Origin: Desulforamulus aeronauticus DSM 10349
GTDB lineage: Bacteria; Bacillota; Desulfotomaculia; Desulfotomaculales; Desulfotomaculaceae
NCBI RefSeq assembly: GCF_900142375.1
Contig: NZ_FRAR01000004.1
Coordinates: 186,001-250,000 of the forward strand
Direction: 5' to 3'
Length of the DNA stretch: 64,000 nt
The stretch's first letter is position 1, and the number at the start of each line of letters is the position of its first letter. The notes below the pieces were generated by a model. The model did not search any database. It was not told the DNA's origin and worked only from the letters and a program-made list of their open reading frames with translations. The translations under genes and the position numbers were made by a program. Of this stretch, positions 29,180-38,519 are shown one piece after another.

Positions 29180-30469
29180 TTATCTAAGGAGTCTTCTTTT
29201 CTGCATTACTGGCTTGCCAGCAACCATCGTCAGCACCGGCAAACCCGTTAGTTTCCAGCGGATGAAAGGGGTGTTTTTACTTTTGCTTTGCAGTTTGGCC
29301 GGATCCACCACCTCACTGAGATTAGGATCAATGATGGTAATATCCGCTACGCCGCCCTTTGCTAATTTACCCCCTGATAGATGCAAAATCTGCCGGGGAT
29401 TACTGGCGAGTTTTGCGATAGCCTGAGGAACTGATAAAATTCCTGGCTGCACCAACTGGCTAAAAACAAGTCCCACTGCAGTTTCTAGACCGATAAGACC
29501 ATTAGCTGCATATTGGAACTCTACATCCTTTTCATGATAAGCATGGGGAGCGTGATCGGTAGCAATCACGTCAATGGTACCATCTTTAAGTCCTTCTTTC
29601 ACCGCCTCGACATCTTCCTGCCGCCGTAAGGGGGGGTTAACCTTGGCGTTGGTGTTATAACCCTGCACGGCTTCCTCCGTTAGGGTAAAATGGTGGGGCG
29701 TTGCTTCGGCAGTCACTTTCACCCCTCTACTCTTAGCCTGACGAATCAGACGCACACTACCGGCGGTACTGATATGAGCCAGGTGTAAAGGGCAGCCTGT
29801 GTTTTCAGCCAACAAAATATCCCTGGCTACCATCACTTCTTCGGCAGCATTGGGAATCCCCTTAAGCCCCAGCATCGTGGAGACAGCTCCTTCATTCATC
29901 AGACCTCCCGCAGTCAGACTTAGATCTTCACTGTGGGAGACCACCGTTAGTCCCAGCATCCCGGCATATTGCATAACCCGCTGCATCATACCGGCATCCA
30001 TTACCGGTTGACCATCGTCGGACAGGGCCACTGCTCCGGCAGCCTGCAAATCTGCCATCTCTGTTAACTCTTTGCCCTGGGAACCTTTGGTTAGCGCTCC
30101 GATGGGGTGTACCCTGGTCACTCCTACTCTGGCTGCTCTCTCCAAAATATGATTGATGACAGCGGCGTTATCGGCCACCGGGTTGGTGTTCGGCATACAG
30201 GCTACGGCAGTAAACCCTCCCATAGCGGCAGCTCTGGTACCACTTTCAATATCCTCTTTGTATTCGTAACCTGGTTCCCGTAGGTGAACATGCATATCAA
30301 GCAAGCCCGGACAAACATAGCAACCCTTGGCATCAATGATTTCCGCTTCCGGTGCCGTAAGATCCTTAGCCATTTCTACGATGCTACCGTTATCCACCAG
30401 AACATCCAGCTCCGTCAAGGTCTCATCGATAGGGTCTACAACAATACCATTTTTAATGAGATATGGCAT
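29180..30469 (-). CDS. pyrC: Dihydroorotase
   Basis: This class I dihydroorotase cyclises carbamoyl aspartate to dihydroorotate. Metal ligands are visible: [10 protein letters not shown], the later VVSHSED and LAHIS histidines, and the catalytic DHAPH. The open frame begins with GTG at 30478, but ATG 30469 is eight bases from AGGAGGT and is the better start (429 residues). The coding sequence overlaps the end of pyrB by 17 bases, indicating coupling. In many bacteria inactive class I homologues pair with PyrB; here all metal ligands appear intact. Confidence 0.95.
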   Translation of the reverse strand: MPYLIKNGIVVDPIDETLTELDVLVDNGSIVEMAKDLTAPEAEIIDAKGCYVCPGLLDMHVHLREPGYEYKEDIESGTRAAAMGGFTAVACMPNTNPVADNAAVINHILERAARVGVTRVHPIGALTKGSQGKELTEMADLQAAGAVALSDDGQPVMDAGMMQRVMQYAGMLGLTVVSHSEDLSLTAGGLMNEGAVSTMLGLKGIPNAAEEVMVARDILLAENTGCPLHLAHISTAGSVRLIRQAKSRGVKVTAEATPHHFTLTEEAVQGYNTNAKVNPPLRRQEDVEAVKEGLKDGTIDVIATDHAPHAYHEKDVEFQYAANGLIGLETAVGLVFSQLVQPGILSVPQAIAKLASNPRQILHLSGGKLAKGGVADITIIDPNLSEVVDPAKLQSKSKNTPFIRWKLTGLPVLTMVAGKPVMQKRRLLR

Positions 30470-31391
30470 CGTATTCACCTCCTGTTAACAGATATAAAAG
30501 GGCCATTCTGACAGCAACACCGTTAGTCACCTGCTCGTTTATGACGGAACGGCTGCCGTAGGCCACCTGGGGGTCAATTTCTATGCCCCGGTTCATGGGC
30601 CCTGGATGCAGCACCAAGGCATCCGGTTTGGTTAGTTCCAGTCTAGCCTGATTAAGGCCAAACAACCTGCTGTACTCCCGTAGGGAAGGAAACAGACCTT
30701 GCTGCTGCCGCTCCATTTGAATACGTAGTACGTTAACCACATCTACACCCTCCAAAGCTGGCGTAAGTTCTGTATATACCTTAGCTCCCATCTGTTCAAT
30801 ATCGAGAGGCATTAAGGTGGCGGGCCCTACTACCCGGACTTCTGCTCCCAGCTTGGTCAAGCCCCAAATATTCGAGCGCGCCACCCGGCTATGCAAAATA
30901 TCTCCTACGATGCATACCTTTAAACCTGTGATACTGCCCTTTTTCTCCCGGATGGTAAACATGTCCAGTAACCCTTGGGTAGGATGTTCATGCGTACCAT
31001 CCCCGGCATTGATGACAGCCGCCGGAATATACTTGGCCAGGTATTCTGCGGCACCACTGGCAGGGTGGCGAATCACCACAACATCCACTCCCATCGCATT
31101 AAGGGTCAGACCGGTATCTCTGAGACTTTCTCCTTTGGCTACCGAACTACTGGCAGCAGCTACACCAATGGTATCCGCACTAAGAAATTTTGCCGCAAGA
31201 TCAAAGGATGATCTGGTTCTAGTGCTGTTTTCGTAAAACAAGGTAACCATACTGCGTCCCCGTAGGGTCGGTGTCTTCTTAATCTTCCTGCCGATAATCT
31301 CCTTCATGGGAATAGCCGTGTCCAGGATCAAGTTGATCTCTTCAACTGACAGGTACTTCAGCCCTAAAAGGTCTTTTCTTTGCCAAAACAT
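30453..31391 (-). CDS. pyrB: Aspartate carbamoyltransferase catalytic chain
   Basis: This 312-residue enzyme condenses carbamoyl phosphate and aspartate. The carbamoyl phosphate site [11 protein letters not shown] (about residue 53) and the [12 protein letters not shown] motif are present, along with the C-terminal [12 protein letters not shown]. There is no pyrI regulatory chain nearby, matching Bacillus-type unregulated trimers controlled by PyrR attenuation. A PyrR-type attenuator lies in the leader between pyrR and this gene. Confidence 0.97.
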   Translation of the reverse strand: MFWQRKDLLGLKYLSVEEINLILDTAIPMKEIIGRKIKKTPTLRGRSMVTLFYENSTRTRSSFDLAAKFLSADTIGVAAASSSVAKGESLRDTGLTLNAMGVDVVVIRHPASGAAEYLAKYIPAAVINAGDGTHEHPTQGLLDMFTIREKKGSITGLKVCIVGDILHSRVARSNIWGLTKLGAEVRVVGPATLMPLDIEQMGAKVYTELTPALEGVDVVNVLRIQMERQQQGLFPSLREYSRLFGLNQARLELTKPDALVLHPGPMNRGIEIDPQVAYGSRSVINEQVTNGVAVRMALLYLLTGGEYDAISH

Positions 31392-31435
31392 GATCCAGCC
31401 TCCTGCTCCAAATTAGAATACCCATACTTTATCAA

Positions 31436-31478
31436 TTAAAAAGAAAGGCCTCAACCAGATTAAATCTGATTGAGGCCG
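31436..31478 (-). terminator. Attenuator terminator upstream of pyrB
   Basis: On the minus strand GGCCTCAATCAGAT pairs with ATCTGGTTGAGGCC, followed by a T-rich run. It sits about 70 bases after a PyrR-binding sequence and about 45 bases before pyrB, the standard geometry of a pyr attenuator. Confidence 0.9.
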
Positions 31479-31546
31479 GCAATTTGGCTACGTCTGCCCA
31501 ACTACACGCGGGCATCAATTTTGCCTTATATCCCACTCCGGGGATA

Positions 31547-31568
31547 ACCTTGCCGGCCTCTCTGGACC
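31547..31568 (-). promoter_or_regulatory. PyrR-binding loop upstream of pyrB
   Basis: The minus strand reads GGTCCAGAGAGGCCGGCAAG, matching the conserved PyrR RNA anti-antiterminator (UCCAGAGAGGCU...GCAAGG). UMP-bound PyrR should stabilise it and favour the terminator at 31436-31478. Confidence 0.92.
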
Positions 31569-31592
31569 GTTATTAAAGGTGTTTCAGCAAAC

Positions 31593-32168
<576 letters not shown>

Positions 32169-32178
32169 TCACCATAAT

Positions 32179-32204
32179 TAAAAATGCCTACCCATATGGT
32201 AAGC
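32179..32204 (-). terminator. Attenuator terminator upstream of pyrR
   Basis: On the minus strand GCTTACC pairs with GGGTAGGC around ATAT, followed by TTTTTAA. It lies between the PyrR-binding sequence at 32240-32262 and the pyrR start. Confidence 0.8.
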
Positions 32205-32239
32205 AAACATAGTTTATCACATAAAACAATACTCTATGT

Positions 32240-32262
32240 TCCTTACCGGCCTCTCAGGACCA
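32240..32262 (-). promoter_or_regulatory. PyrR-binding loop upstream of pyrR
   Basis: The minus strand reads GGTCCTGAGAGGCCGGTAAG, a second match to the PyrR RNA recognition loop, close to the predicted transcription start. It gives autoregulation of the operon. Confidence 0.9.
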
Positions 32263-32286
32263 AATTAAAGGTTAATTATTACAGTA

Positions 32287-32315
32287 AGTTTACCATTCCA
32301 AACAGCCACTGTCAA
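32287..32315 (-). promoter_or_regulatory. Sigma-A-like promoter of the pyr operon
   Basis: On the minus strand TTGACA (32315-32310) is separated by 17 bases from TAAACT (32292-32287). Transcription would start near 32280, just upstream of the first PyrR-binding loop. Confidence 0.75.
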
Positions 32316-32328
32316 TTTCAATTTGTCT

Positions 32329-32604
32329 TTAGGGTCTGCTGATACCATAAAAAATGAGAACTACTCCCGAGAAAATAAAGCCCATTTTACTAATAGAAAC
32401 CTTGCCTGCCAGTCCAACCAGACCTAAGGTGGTCACCAATATCATTATGGTTGGACCCACCAAGGCCAATACGGCATTTATTTTTAAGGCGGTTTCTACT
32501 TTGCCATAACGCAACATCAGCATAGCAGCACTTAGTTCAATACAGGAGGAAAAACACCGCAGCATGGCCATGGCAAAAACAATTTTATTGGCTACTAAAA
32601 ACAT
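32329..32604 (-). CDS. yqhV: YqhV-like membrane protein (DUF2619)
   Basis: This 91-residue protein has three predicted transmembrane helices and the MLRCFSSCIELSAAMLMLRY segment typical of YqhV. YqhV genes occur in endospore formers, often near spoIIIA; the function is unknown. The ATG is preceded by GGAGGGATAAA. Here it is separate from any spoIII genes, just upstream of the pyr promoter on the same strand, and divergent from an MFS transporter gene. A hairpin repeat lies in the divergent spacer. Confidence 0.75.
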   Translation of the reverse strand: MFLVANKIVFAMAMLRCFSSCIELSAAMLMLRYGKVETALKINAVLALVGPTIMILVTTLGLVGLAGKVSISKMGFIFSGVVLIFYGISRP

Positions 32605-32650
32605 TTTATCCCTCCGCTACCAGATTTCCCTATATTCACTTTTGGGAAAT

Positions 32651-32735
32651 TATAAAAATTCTATTGATAAAAGTATAAGAAAAACTAAGGCTTCCGCCGG
32701 CGTCTAAAGACTCGGCACAAGCCAAGTTTTTCTAA
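32651..32735 (+). repeat. Hairpin element copy 1 (upstream of the MFS gene)
   Basis: This 85-base element shares with 40212-40290 and 63162-63287 (both on the other strand) the blocks TCTATTGAT, AGTATAAGAAAAACTAAGGC and GCCAAGTTTTTCTAA. It folds into one long hairpin (AGAAAAACT...AGTTTTTCT). Read toward the MFS gene it has the same order as the other copies toward their downstream genes. Confidence 0.8.
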
Positions 32736-32827
32736 TAAATATGCTGACCCAGTGGATGAAATGCATACCTTCATGGGGGAAGAGACAAAATAGATGTTGC
32801 CGAACATTTATAAAGGACGTGATATTT

Positions 32828-34246
32828 TTGTCGCAAGCAGCTGCTGCAGGCAATAAGAACAATGTAAATAAATTTTCTCTGACAGCTTTAGCCGGTGTTC
32901 CTTTAATTATGGTGCTGGGTAATTCCATGTTAATTCCGGTGCTGCCGGAAATGGCTAAGGCTTTAAAGGTATCTCAAATGCAGATAAGTTTAATTATTAC
33001 CCTGTTCTCCGTTCCTGCCGGATTAGTAATTCCTTTTGCAGGATTCTTATCCGATCGTTTTGGCCGAAAAAAAATTATCATCCCGGGATTGATACTCTAT
33101 GCTTTGGGGGGTCTACTGGCCGGTGCCGCAGCTCTTTTTTTTAAGGAGAATGCCTTTCCCTGGATTCTAGGTGGTCGGGTTATTCAAGGAATCGGTGCTG
33201 CAGGAACCGCTCCCATTGCCATGGCCTTTTGCGGAGATCTCTGGAAAGGGAAAGAACGGGCAAAATCCCTTGGGATCATTGAAGCTTCCAACGGTATGGG
33301 AAAGGTAACCAGTCCTATTCTCGGTGCCTTAGTGGGCCTAATTGCCTGGTGGGCAATTTTCTTCTTTTTTCCCATTGTTATTACCATCGTTATTCTCGGT
33401 GTGTGGTTCCTTACCAAAGAGCCCGATGCCAAGAAAGAGCCTAAACAAGTCGGCGAATATGTTGGGTCCATCAAGAAAATTTTTAAAAACAAGTCCCCTC
33501 TGTTACTCAGCAGCTTTTTTGCCGGTTCTGCAGCACTGTTAATTCTGTTTGGCGTCTTATTTTATTTATCGGATTTCTTAGAAAAAAAATATGGTTTAGA
33601 TGGTGTGATCAAAGGAGCCGCTTTGGCCATTCCTGTGCTTTTCATGAGCACCACTTCTTACATTACAGGAGCCATCATTAAAAAAATGGTGGGTTTAATG
33701 AAATGGCTGGTGGTAATCGGTCACGGTATCATTGCCGTATCTCTGGTAACACTGCCTCTCTTTAACAACGTGTACGCCTTTTTTGCCGGTATTTCTCTGG
33801 CTGGCATAGGAACCGGTCTGGTATTACCCTGTCTAAACACCCTGATTACCAGTTCCACCGATAAGGATGAACGGGGCCTGGTAACCTCTCTCTACGGTAG
33901 CGTCCGCTTTCTTGGGGTTGCGGCAGGCCCCCCTCTCTTTGGTTGGCTGGTGGGCATCAGTCCATCTGTTATGTTTTGGGCTTCCGCCGGTCTGGCTGGG
34001 GTTGCTGCCGGTCTGGCCTTTATCTTTATTAAAGTAAAAGCCATTCAAGCCTCCCAGAATAAGGAAGATAAAGAAAAACAAAAGCCTAAGCAAAGAATTG
34101 TTAAACCGGTAGCTCAGCCTGCCTTTATTTATCACAGTCTGGCTTGGTGGCCAAAACTACCCCCGCTGGTCAGGAAACCCTTGCCTGGCCAGGATAGGTT
34201 AATTGAGGATGGAAAAGTAAATAATGGGGATAGGCAAAATCAGTGA
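32828..34246 (+). CDS. MFS transporter
   Basis: This membrane protein is about 472 residues from TTG 32828 and has at least twelve hydrophobic segments. The motif-A loop GFLSDRFGRKKIIIPG lies between helices 2 and 3, as in major facilitator drug:proton antiporters, and GRVIQGIGAAGTAPIAMA is a drug-exporter-like motif C region. The open frame reaches ATG 32741, but that part is hydrophilic and unlike the family and has no ribosome site; TTG 32828 follows AAGGACGTG, so I prefer it. The C-terminal 50 residues are a long cytoplasmic basic tail (EDKEKQKPKQRI). The substrate is unknown. Confidence 0.75.
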   Translation: MSQAAAAGNKNNVNKFSLTALAGVPLIMVLGNSMLIPVLPEMAKALKVSQMQISLIITLFSVPAGLVIPFAGFLSDRFGRKKIIIPGLILYALGGLLAGAAALFFKENAFPWILGGRVIQGIGAAGTAPIAMAFCGDLWKGKERAKSLGIIEASNGMGKVTSPILGALVGLIAWWAIFFFFPIVITIVILGVWFLTKEPDAKKEPKQVGEYVGSIKKIFKNKSPLLLSSFFAGSAALLILFGVLFYLSDFLEKKYGLDGVIKGAALAIPVLFMSTTSYITGAIIKKMVGLMKWLVVIGHGIIAVSLVTLPLFNNVYAFFAGISLAGIGTGLVLPCLNTLITSSTDKDERGLVTSLYGSVRFLGVAAGPPLFGWLVGISPSVMFWASAGLAGVAAGLAFIFIKVKAIQASQNKEDKEKQKPKQRIVKPVAQPAFIYHSLAWWPKLPPLVRKPLPGQDRLIEDGKVNNGDRQNQ

Positions 34247-34383
34247 CCGCTTATTTAGCATTCGCATAAATTAAACGAAAGTCACAACATTACCATCTCC
34301 GACATAGGGATGACATGGCAGGGAGGTGTCAGACGGGTGAGCCGGCAAGTATGCCGGCCCCTGTGAAAGGAGATGTTAGCTTA

Positions 34384-35193
34384 ATGACCACAGGTGGGGC
34401 AAAAAAAACCTGGCAAGAACTGATAACCTTTCCCCTGGGAAATCGAATGGAAAAACCACGCACCTCAGGATTAACCATGCTAATCGATAAGGGGCTAGGC
34501 CTAGGTGAAATTCGCGACCTGTTGAACCTGGCAGGAGATTATATTGATTTCGTAAAACTTGGCTTTGGTACTTCGGCACTGTATAGCAATCATGTTTTAG
34601 AAGAAAAAATTCATTTAGTAACGTCCCACGGTATTGATATCTATCCCGGTGGTACTTTTTTAGAAGTAGCAATTCTCCAGGACAAGCTTAGGGAATATTT
34701 GGCAATGGCTCGGGATTTTGGCTTTACCGCCGTTGAAGTATCGGATGGCACCATTGATTTAAGCCTGGAAGCAAGGGCAGAGGCCATCAATTTAGCTGCT
34801 GATATGGGCTTTAAGGTTCTTTCCGAAGTAGGCAAAAAAGACCCCAATGATGAGTTTGAAATCAAAGATATTGTTCAGTTAGTTAACCAAGACCTGGCAA
34901 ATGGTTCCTCTCATGTTATCGTTGAGGGTCGTGAGTCGGGCAAGTCCGTAGGATTGTATGACCAACATGGCAACATTATCATGTCTGACTTAGAGGAACT
35001 GGTCTATAGCCTGCCCAATGCCAGTTCCTTAATCTGGGAGGCCCCTATAAAGGAGCAGCAACAGGAGTTAATTATTCGTTTTGGCCCCAATGTCAATATC
35101 GGTAATGTCAACCCCCATGAAGTGTTGGCTTTAGAATCCCTGCGAGTGGGCTTGCGGGCAGATACGTTAAAGACGGTATTACCCAGAAAATAA
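34384..35193 (+). CDS. comA: Phosphosulfolactate synthase (ComA/YitD family)
   Basis: This 269-residue protein matches the ComA family, which adds sulfite to phosphoenolpyruvate to form phosphosulfolactate. Conserved parts are KPRTSGLTMLIDKG, DFVKLGFGTSALY, the YPGGTFLEVA loop and IWEAPIKEQQQELIIRFG. In methanogens this starts coenzyme M synthesis; in Bacillus the homologue yields sulfolactate stored in spores. In a spore former without other CoM genes visible, the latter is more likely (inference). The open frame extends to 34315, but ATG 34384 follows AAAGGAG and fits family length. No comB homologue lies beside it in this window. Confidence 0.88.
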   Translation: MTTGGAKKTWQELITFPLGNRMEKPRTSGLTMLIDKGLGLGEIRDLLNLAGDYIDFVKLGFGTSALYSNHVLEEKIHLVTSHGIDIYPGGTFLEVAILQDKLREYLAMARDFGFTAVEVSDGTIDLSLEARAEAINLAADMGFKVLSEVGKKDPNDEFEIKDIVQLVNQDLANGSSHVIVEGRESGKSVGLYDQHGNIIMSDLEELVYSLPNASSLIWEAPIKEQQQELIIRFGPNVNIGNVNPHEVLALESLRVGLRADTLKTVLPRK

Positions 35194-35216
35194 TAGGGCT
35201 ATGGGCCATATTTAAA

Positions 35217-35262
35217 AAGTGAGAGTCGCAAAAAAATAATTTTGCGACTCTCACTTTTTTGC
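35217..35262 (+). terminator. Terminator after comA
   Basis: AAAGTGAGAGTCGCAAAA pairs with its near-exact complement and ends in TTTTTT. It lies about 25 bases after the stop codon. Confidence 0.9.
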
Positions 35263-35415
35263 TATCAGCTTTTTGGCCCTCAGCCATCGGCTAATACACG
35301 GCATCGGTTCATTGTTCAACAAACCTTTTTGCTTTATCCCACCTGTTTGTCCTAGCCCTAAGGTATGCGGCATATATTGTACTAAAAGCTGTCCACTGAA
35401 AAGGAGCAATTTTTT

Positions 35416-35871
35416 ATGCACTCCGGTGAAATCACTATGGTTATCATTCTTTTAATAGGACTTGCTGCACGTTCCAACCTAATTGCCAACTGTGCCTGCA
35501 TTCTACTGATACTGCAATTTAGTAAATTGGAACTGCTATTTCCCTATCTGGAAACACACGGTTTAGAATTGGGCTTGCTGTTTTTATTGTTATCAATCCT
35601 TGTTCCCGTGGCCACGGATAAAATTACTACCCGGGAATTATTTTATAATGTCTCTTCCTTACCCGGCATCTTAGCCATTATAGGAGGAGCACTGGCCACT
35701 CACTTAAACAGTGAAGGTCTTAAATTAATGCAAATTGATCCCGGTATTATTTTTGGGTTAATTGTTGGATCGGTGATTGGTATTATTTTTTTTAACGGTC
35801 AACCGGTGGGGCCTCTCATGGCCGCAGGGGTAGCTGCTCTTTTTTTAGAAGTACTCAGTTGGTTCCAATAA
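35416..35871 (+). CDS. DUF441 family membrane protein (YtwI/YeaL-like)
   Basis: This 151-residue protein has four or five hydrophobic helices. It matches the DUF441 pattern, with LVPVATDKIT near residue 61, and GPLMAAGVAALFLEVL at the end. Function is unknown; it is a conserved inner-membrane family. ATG 35416 follows AAAGGAG. It is single, convergent with a small DUF5665-like gene six bases away. Confidence 0.8.
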   Translation: MHSGEITMVIILLIGLAARSNLIANCACILLILQFSKLELLFPYLETHGLELGLLFLLLSILVPVATDKITTRELFYNVSSLPGILAIIGGALATHLNSEGLKLMQIDPGIIFGLIVGSVIGIIFFNGQPVGPLMAAGVAALFLEVLSWFQ

Positions 35872-35876
35872 AGCAA

Positions 35877-36167
35877 TTAATACATTTTTATCTGCACCAT
35901 TTGTACTATCTGAGCAATAAATCCGCCAATCACTGGCAGGTTTAGCATAACTAACTTTTTCATAAAGAAAAGAATGACAGCACCTAAAATGGTAAATCCA
36001 ATGGCAATGCCTAAACCTCTAGCAATGCCCGAAATAAAATTTACCCAAAGTAGCCTTTTGGTGTCACCCAAAAGTTCCACATATTCTGCCAACTTCATTT
36101 TCTCCATATTTTTTGCCAGTACATCAATTCTATCCTGCAAGGAATAACTTCTTTTGGCGTCTTCCAT
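35877..36167 (-). CDS. DUF5665-like small membrane protein
   Basis: The protein has 96 residues from ATG 36167 (MEDAKRSYSLQDRID), which follows GGGGAGG; the open frame begins ten codons earlier at 36197. An N-terminal amphipathic helix (MEKMKLAEYVELL) precedes two transmembrane helices (GIARGLGIAIGFTILGAVIL and LPVIGGFIAQIVQMVQ). This layout matches the DUF5665 family of Firmicutes; function unknown. It is divergent from the flavoprotein gene at 36296. Confidence 0.65.
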   Translation of the reverse strand: MEDAKRSYSLQDRIDVLAKNMEKMKLAEYVELLGDTKRLLWVNFISGIARGLGIAIGFTILGAVILFFMKKLVMLNLPVIGGFIAQIVQMVQIKMY

Positions 36168-36295
36168 TTCATTACCTCCCCTACCTATTCTTCCCACTGA
36201 AATACTTTTTAATGTTAATTAAGTTACACTTCCTTCATGATGAGCAACTTTTCCGGTAAAAATAAGGCAAAGAGTTAAACAAGGGGGTATACTCA

Positions 36296-37462
36296 GTGTC
36301 AAAAAATATTGTAGTTCTAGGAGCAGGTTACGGAGGACTAAAGGCTGCACAAAAACTAAGCGATTATCTGAAGAAGACTAAAGAACATCCCATTATACTA
36401 ATCAATAAACATAATTTTCATATGCTAATGACTTTATTACACGAAAGTGCAACTGGTACCAGTAATTTTAATGATGTGTCAATCCCCATTGATAAGGTTT
36501 TGGACGGTAAGAATATTGAATTTATGAAAGGCTGGGTGGATCAAATTGACTTAGCTAACCGAATTATTACGATCAACCAGGGTACACAGAAGGTCTCTTT
36601 TCAATATTTAATTATTGCCCTGGGTAGTGAACCAGAATACTATAACATACCCGGTCTGCAGGAGAATAGCATGAGCTTACGCAGTTTGTATAGCTCGATT
36701 GAAATTCGACGGCGAATCCATACTATTTTAGCCAAACGTAAACAATCATTAACCTTTGTAATAGGTGGAGGCGGCCTTACCGGAGTAGAATTAGCAGGAG
36801 AATTAGCGCATCAACTGCAAAGAATTAAAGAACTGTATGGAATCGCTCCCAATGAATGCAAAATAATCATGGTAGAAGGAGCTAAGGAATTACTCCCAGG
36901 CTTGTCTACTGAGATGGGGCGGTATAGCCGCCAAACTTTAGAAGATATGGGCGTAGAAGTGATTACAGAGGATTTTGTGCAAAGAGTTACTGCAGAAACG
37001 ATTTATCTGTCTTCAGGTAACCAAATCCATTATTCTTTGTTTATTTGGGCAGGCGGTATCAAAGGCAACCGGGTATTAGAAAAATCGGGATTGAAAACTG
37101 AAGCCAGGGGCAGAGTACCTGTAACTCAGTATTTACAATATGTGGACAACCCTACTGTTTATCTGGTGGGGGATAATGTCTTAGTCCAAGATCCCAAAAC
37201 CGGCAAGCCAGTTCTTCCCACTGCCCAAACTGCTCTTCAGCAGGCAGAAATAGCGGCCCATAATATCTATGCAGATATTATGGGCCTGGAGAAAAAAGTC
37301 TATGTACCCAGCAGCATCGGTACAGTGATATCCATCGGACGTGGCAAAGCCTTCGGCGAAGTAAAATCATTTAAATTTAAAGGTCCCGCAGCCACCTGGC
37401 TTAAGGAACTCATACCTGTTAAGTACCGTTACTCCCTGGGTGGGTTAAAACTGTTAAGTTAG
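36296..37462 (+). CDS. NDH-2-like FAD/NAD(P) oxidoreductase
   Basis: This 388-residue flavoprotein has the N-terminal FAD Rossmann motif VVLGAGYGGLKAA, the second NAD(P) motif VIGGGGLTGVELAGELA (near residue 156) and the FAD-binding YLVGDNVL near residue 287. Overall it resembles type II NADH dehydrogenases, which oxidise NADH and reduce membrane quinones without proton pumping. The GTG start at 36296 follows AAGGGGG. The last residues (KYRYSLGGLKLL) could associate with the membrane. In an anaerobe it could instead serve oxygen or sulfur detoxification. It overlaps the convergent rluD gene by nine bases. Confidence 0.85.
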   Translation: MSKNIVVLGAGYGGLKAAQKLSDYLKKTKEHPIILINKHNFHMLMTLLHESATGTSNFNDVSIPIDKVLDGKNIEFMKGWVDQIDLANRIITINQGTQKVSFQYLIIALGSEPEYYNIPGLQENSMSLRSLYSSIEIRRRIHTILAKRKQSLTFVIGGGGLTGVELAGELAHQLQRIKELYGIAPNECKIIMVEGAKELLPGLSTEMGRYSRQTLEDMGVEVITEDFVQRVTAETIYLSSGNQIHYSLFIWAGGIKGNRVLEKSGLKTEARGRVPVTQYLQYVDNPTVYLVGDNVLVQDPKTGKPVLPTAQTALQQAEIAAHNIYADIMGLEKKVYVPSSIGTVISIGRGKAFGEVKSFKFKGPAATWLKELIPVKYRYSLGGLKLLS

Positions 37463-38368
37463 TTTTAGTAGATTTAAGACCCTTTGAAACACCTCTGGTA
37501 TAGGGGCTGAAAACTCCAGGTAGGACCCGCTGGACGGGTGCTGAAAACCTAGAACCATAGCATGAAGTAGCTGACCATCCAAATCAAAGTGGGATTTCTT
37601 TGGGCCGTATTTAGGATCCCCGACCAAAGGGTAACCGATATAAGTCATATGAACTCTAATTTGGTGGGTACGGCCTGTTTCCAACTGACACTCTATTAAG
37701 GTGTAGTTGCCAAACCTCTCTAAAACGCGAAAGTGTGTAACAGCGGGTTTAGAATTTCGTTCTGTAACAGTCATTTTTTGTCTGTCTTTGGGATCCCTGC
37801 CAATGGGTGCATTGATTGTTCCTTGTACTTCTTTTATATTATGGTGTACCAATGCACGGTAACATCGGGTAACGGTCCGTTCTTTAAGCTGATGAGCCAG
37901 GGACTGATGAGCTTGGTCGTTTTTAGCTACCATAATCAGACCGGAAGTATCTTTATCCAACCGATGCACAATTCCGGGACGTAACACCCCATTAATACCG
38001 GAGAGATCTTTACAATGATGCAATAGAGCATTCACCAAGGTACCGGAGGTATTGCCTTCCGCGGGGTGCACTACCATCCCCCTGGGCTTATTCACAACAA
38101 TGACATCCTTATCTTCAAAGTAGACATCCAAAGGAATGTCTTCAGGATTAACCATTAGTTCTTCAGCAGGCGGAATTTCGATGGTTACTTCATCCCCCAC
38201 ACGCAGTTTATAGTTTGCTTTGGTGGGTTGCCCATTGATCGTTACCAAACCTTCTTCAATTAATTTTTGTACATAGGAACGGCTTAATTCCGGGCAGTGA
38301 ATAGTTGAGAAAACATCCACCCTGGTTTTAGCCTGTTGCTGTTCTATGTTGAAAGAGTAAGTTTCCAC
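37454..38368 (-). CDS. rluD: Ribosomal large subunit pseudouridine synthase, RluD type
   Basis: This 304-residue protein has an N-terminal S4 RNA-binding domain (SRSYVQKLIEEGLVTING) followed by the RluA catalytic motif HRLDKDTSGLIMVAKN with the catalytic Asp. It converts uridines of 23S rRNA, probably in helix 69. I chose GTG 38368 because AGGAGA lies at the right spacing and the upstream ATG at 38386 has no site. In many Firmicutes rluD follows lspA, but here lspA is within the pyr operon 16 kb away, so that pair has been split. Confidence 0.9.
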   Translation of the reverse strand: METYSFNIEQQQAKTRVDVFSTIHCPELSRSYVQKLIEEGLVTINGQPTKANYKLRVGDEVTIEIPPAEELMVNPEDIPLDVYFEDKDVIVVNKPRGMVVHPAEGNTSGTLVNALLHHCKDLSGINGVLRPGIVHRLDKDTSGLIMVAKNDQAHQSLAHQLKERTVTRCYRALVHHNIKEVQGTINAPIGRDPKDRQKMTVTERNSKPAVTHFRVLERFGNYTLIECQLETGRTHQIRVHMTYIGYPLVGDPKYGPKKSHFDLDGQLLHAMVLGFQHPSSGSYLEFSAPIPEVFQRVLNLLKLT

Positions 38369-38461
38369 GGATATTTCTCCTAGCAATTACTTTTGTGCCA
38401 AATTATAGCATGTTTTGAGACTCAGAACAAAGGCCACTGTTTTTTGGCCCTTGGTTACGGC

Positions 38462-38503
38462 CAAAAAGGTCTATGGTAGCTTCAATAAGCACCATAGACC
38501 TTC
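38462..38503 (-). terminator. Terminator after the UPF0210 gene
   Basis: On the minus strand AAGGTCTATGGT pairs exactly with ACCATAGACCTT and is followed by TTT. It lies 17 bases beyond the stop at 38520. Confidence 0.85.
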
Positions 38504-38519
38504 TAAGCGTAACAAATAC

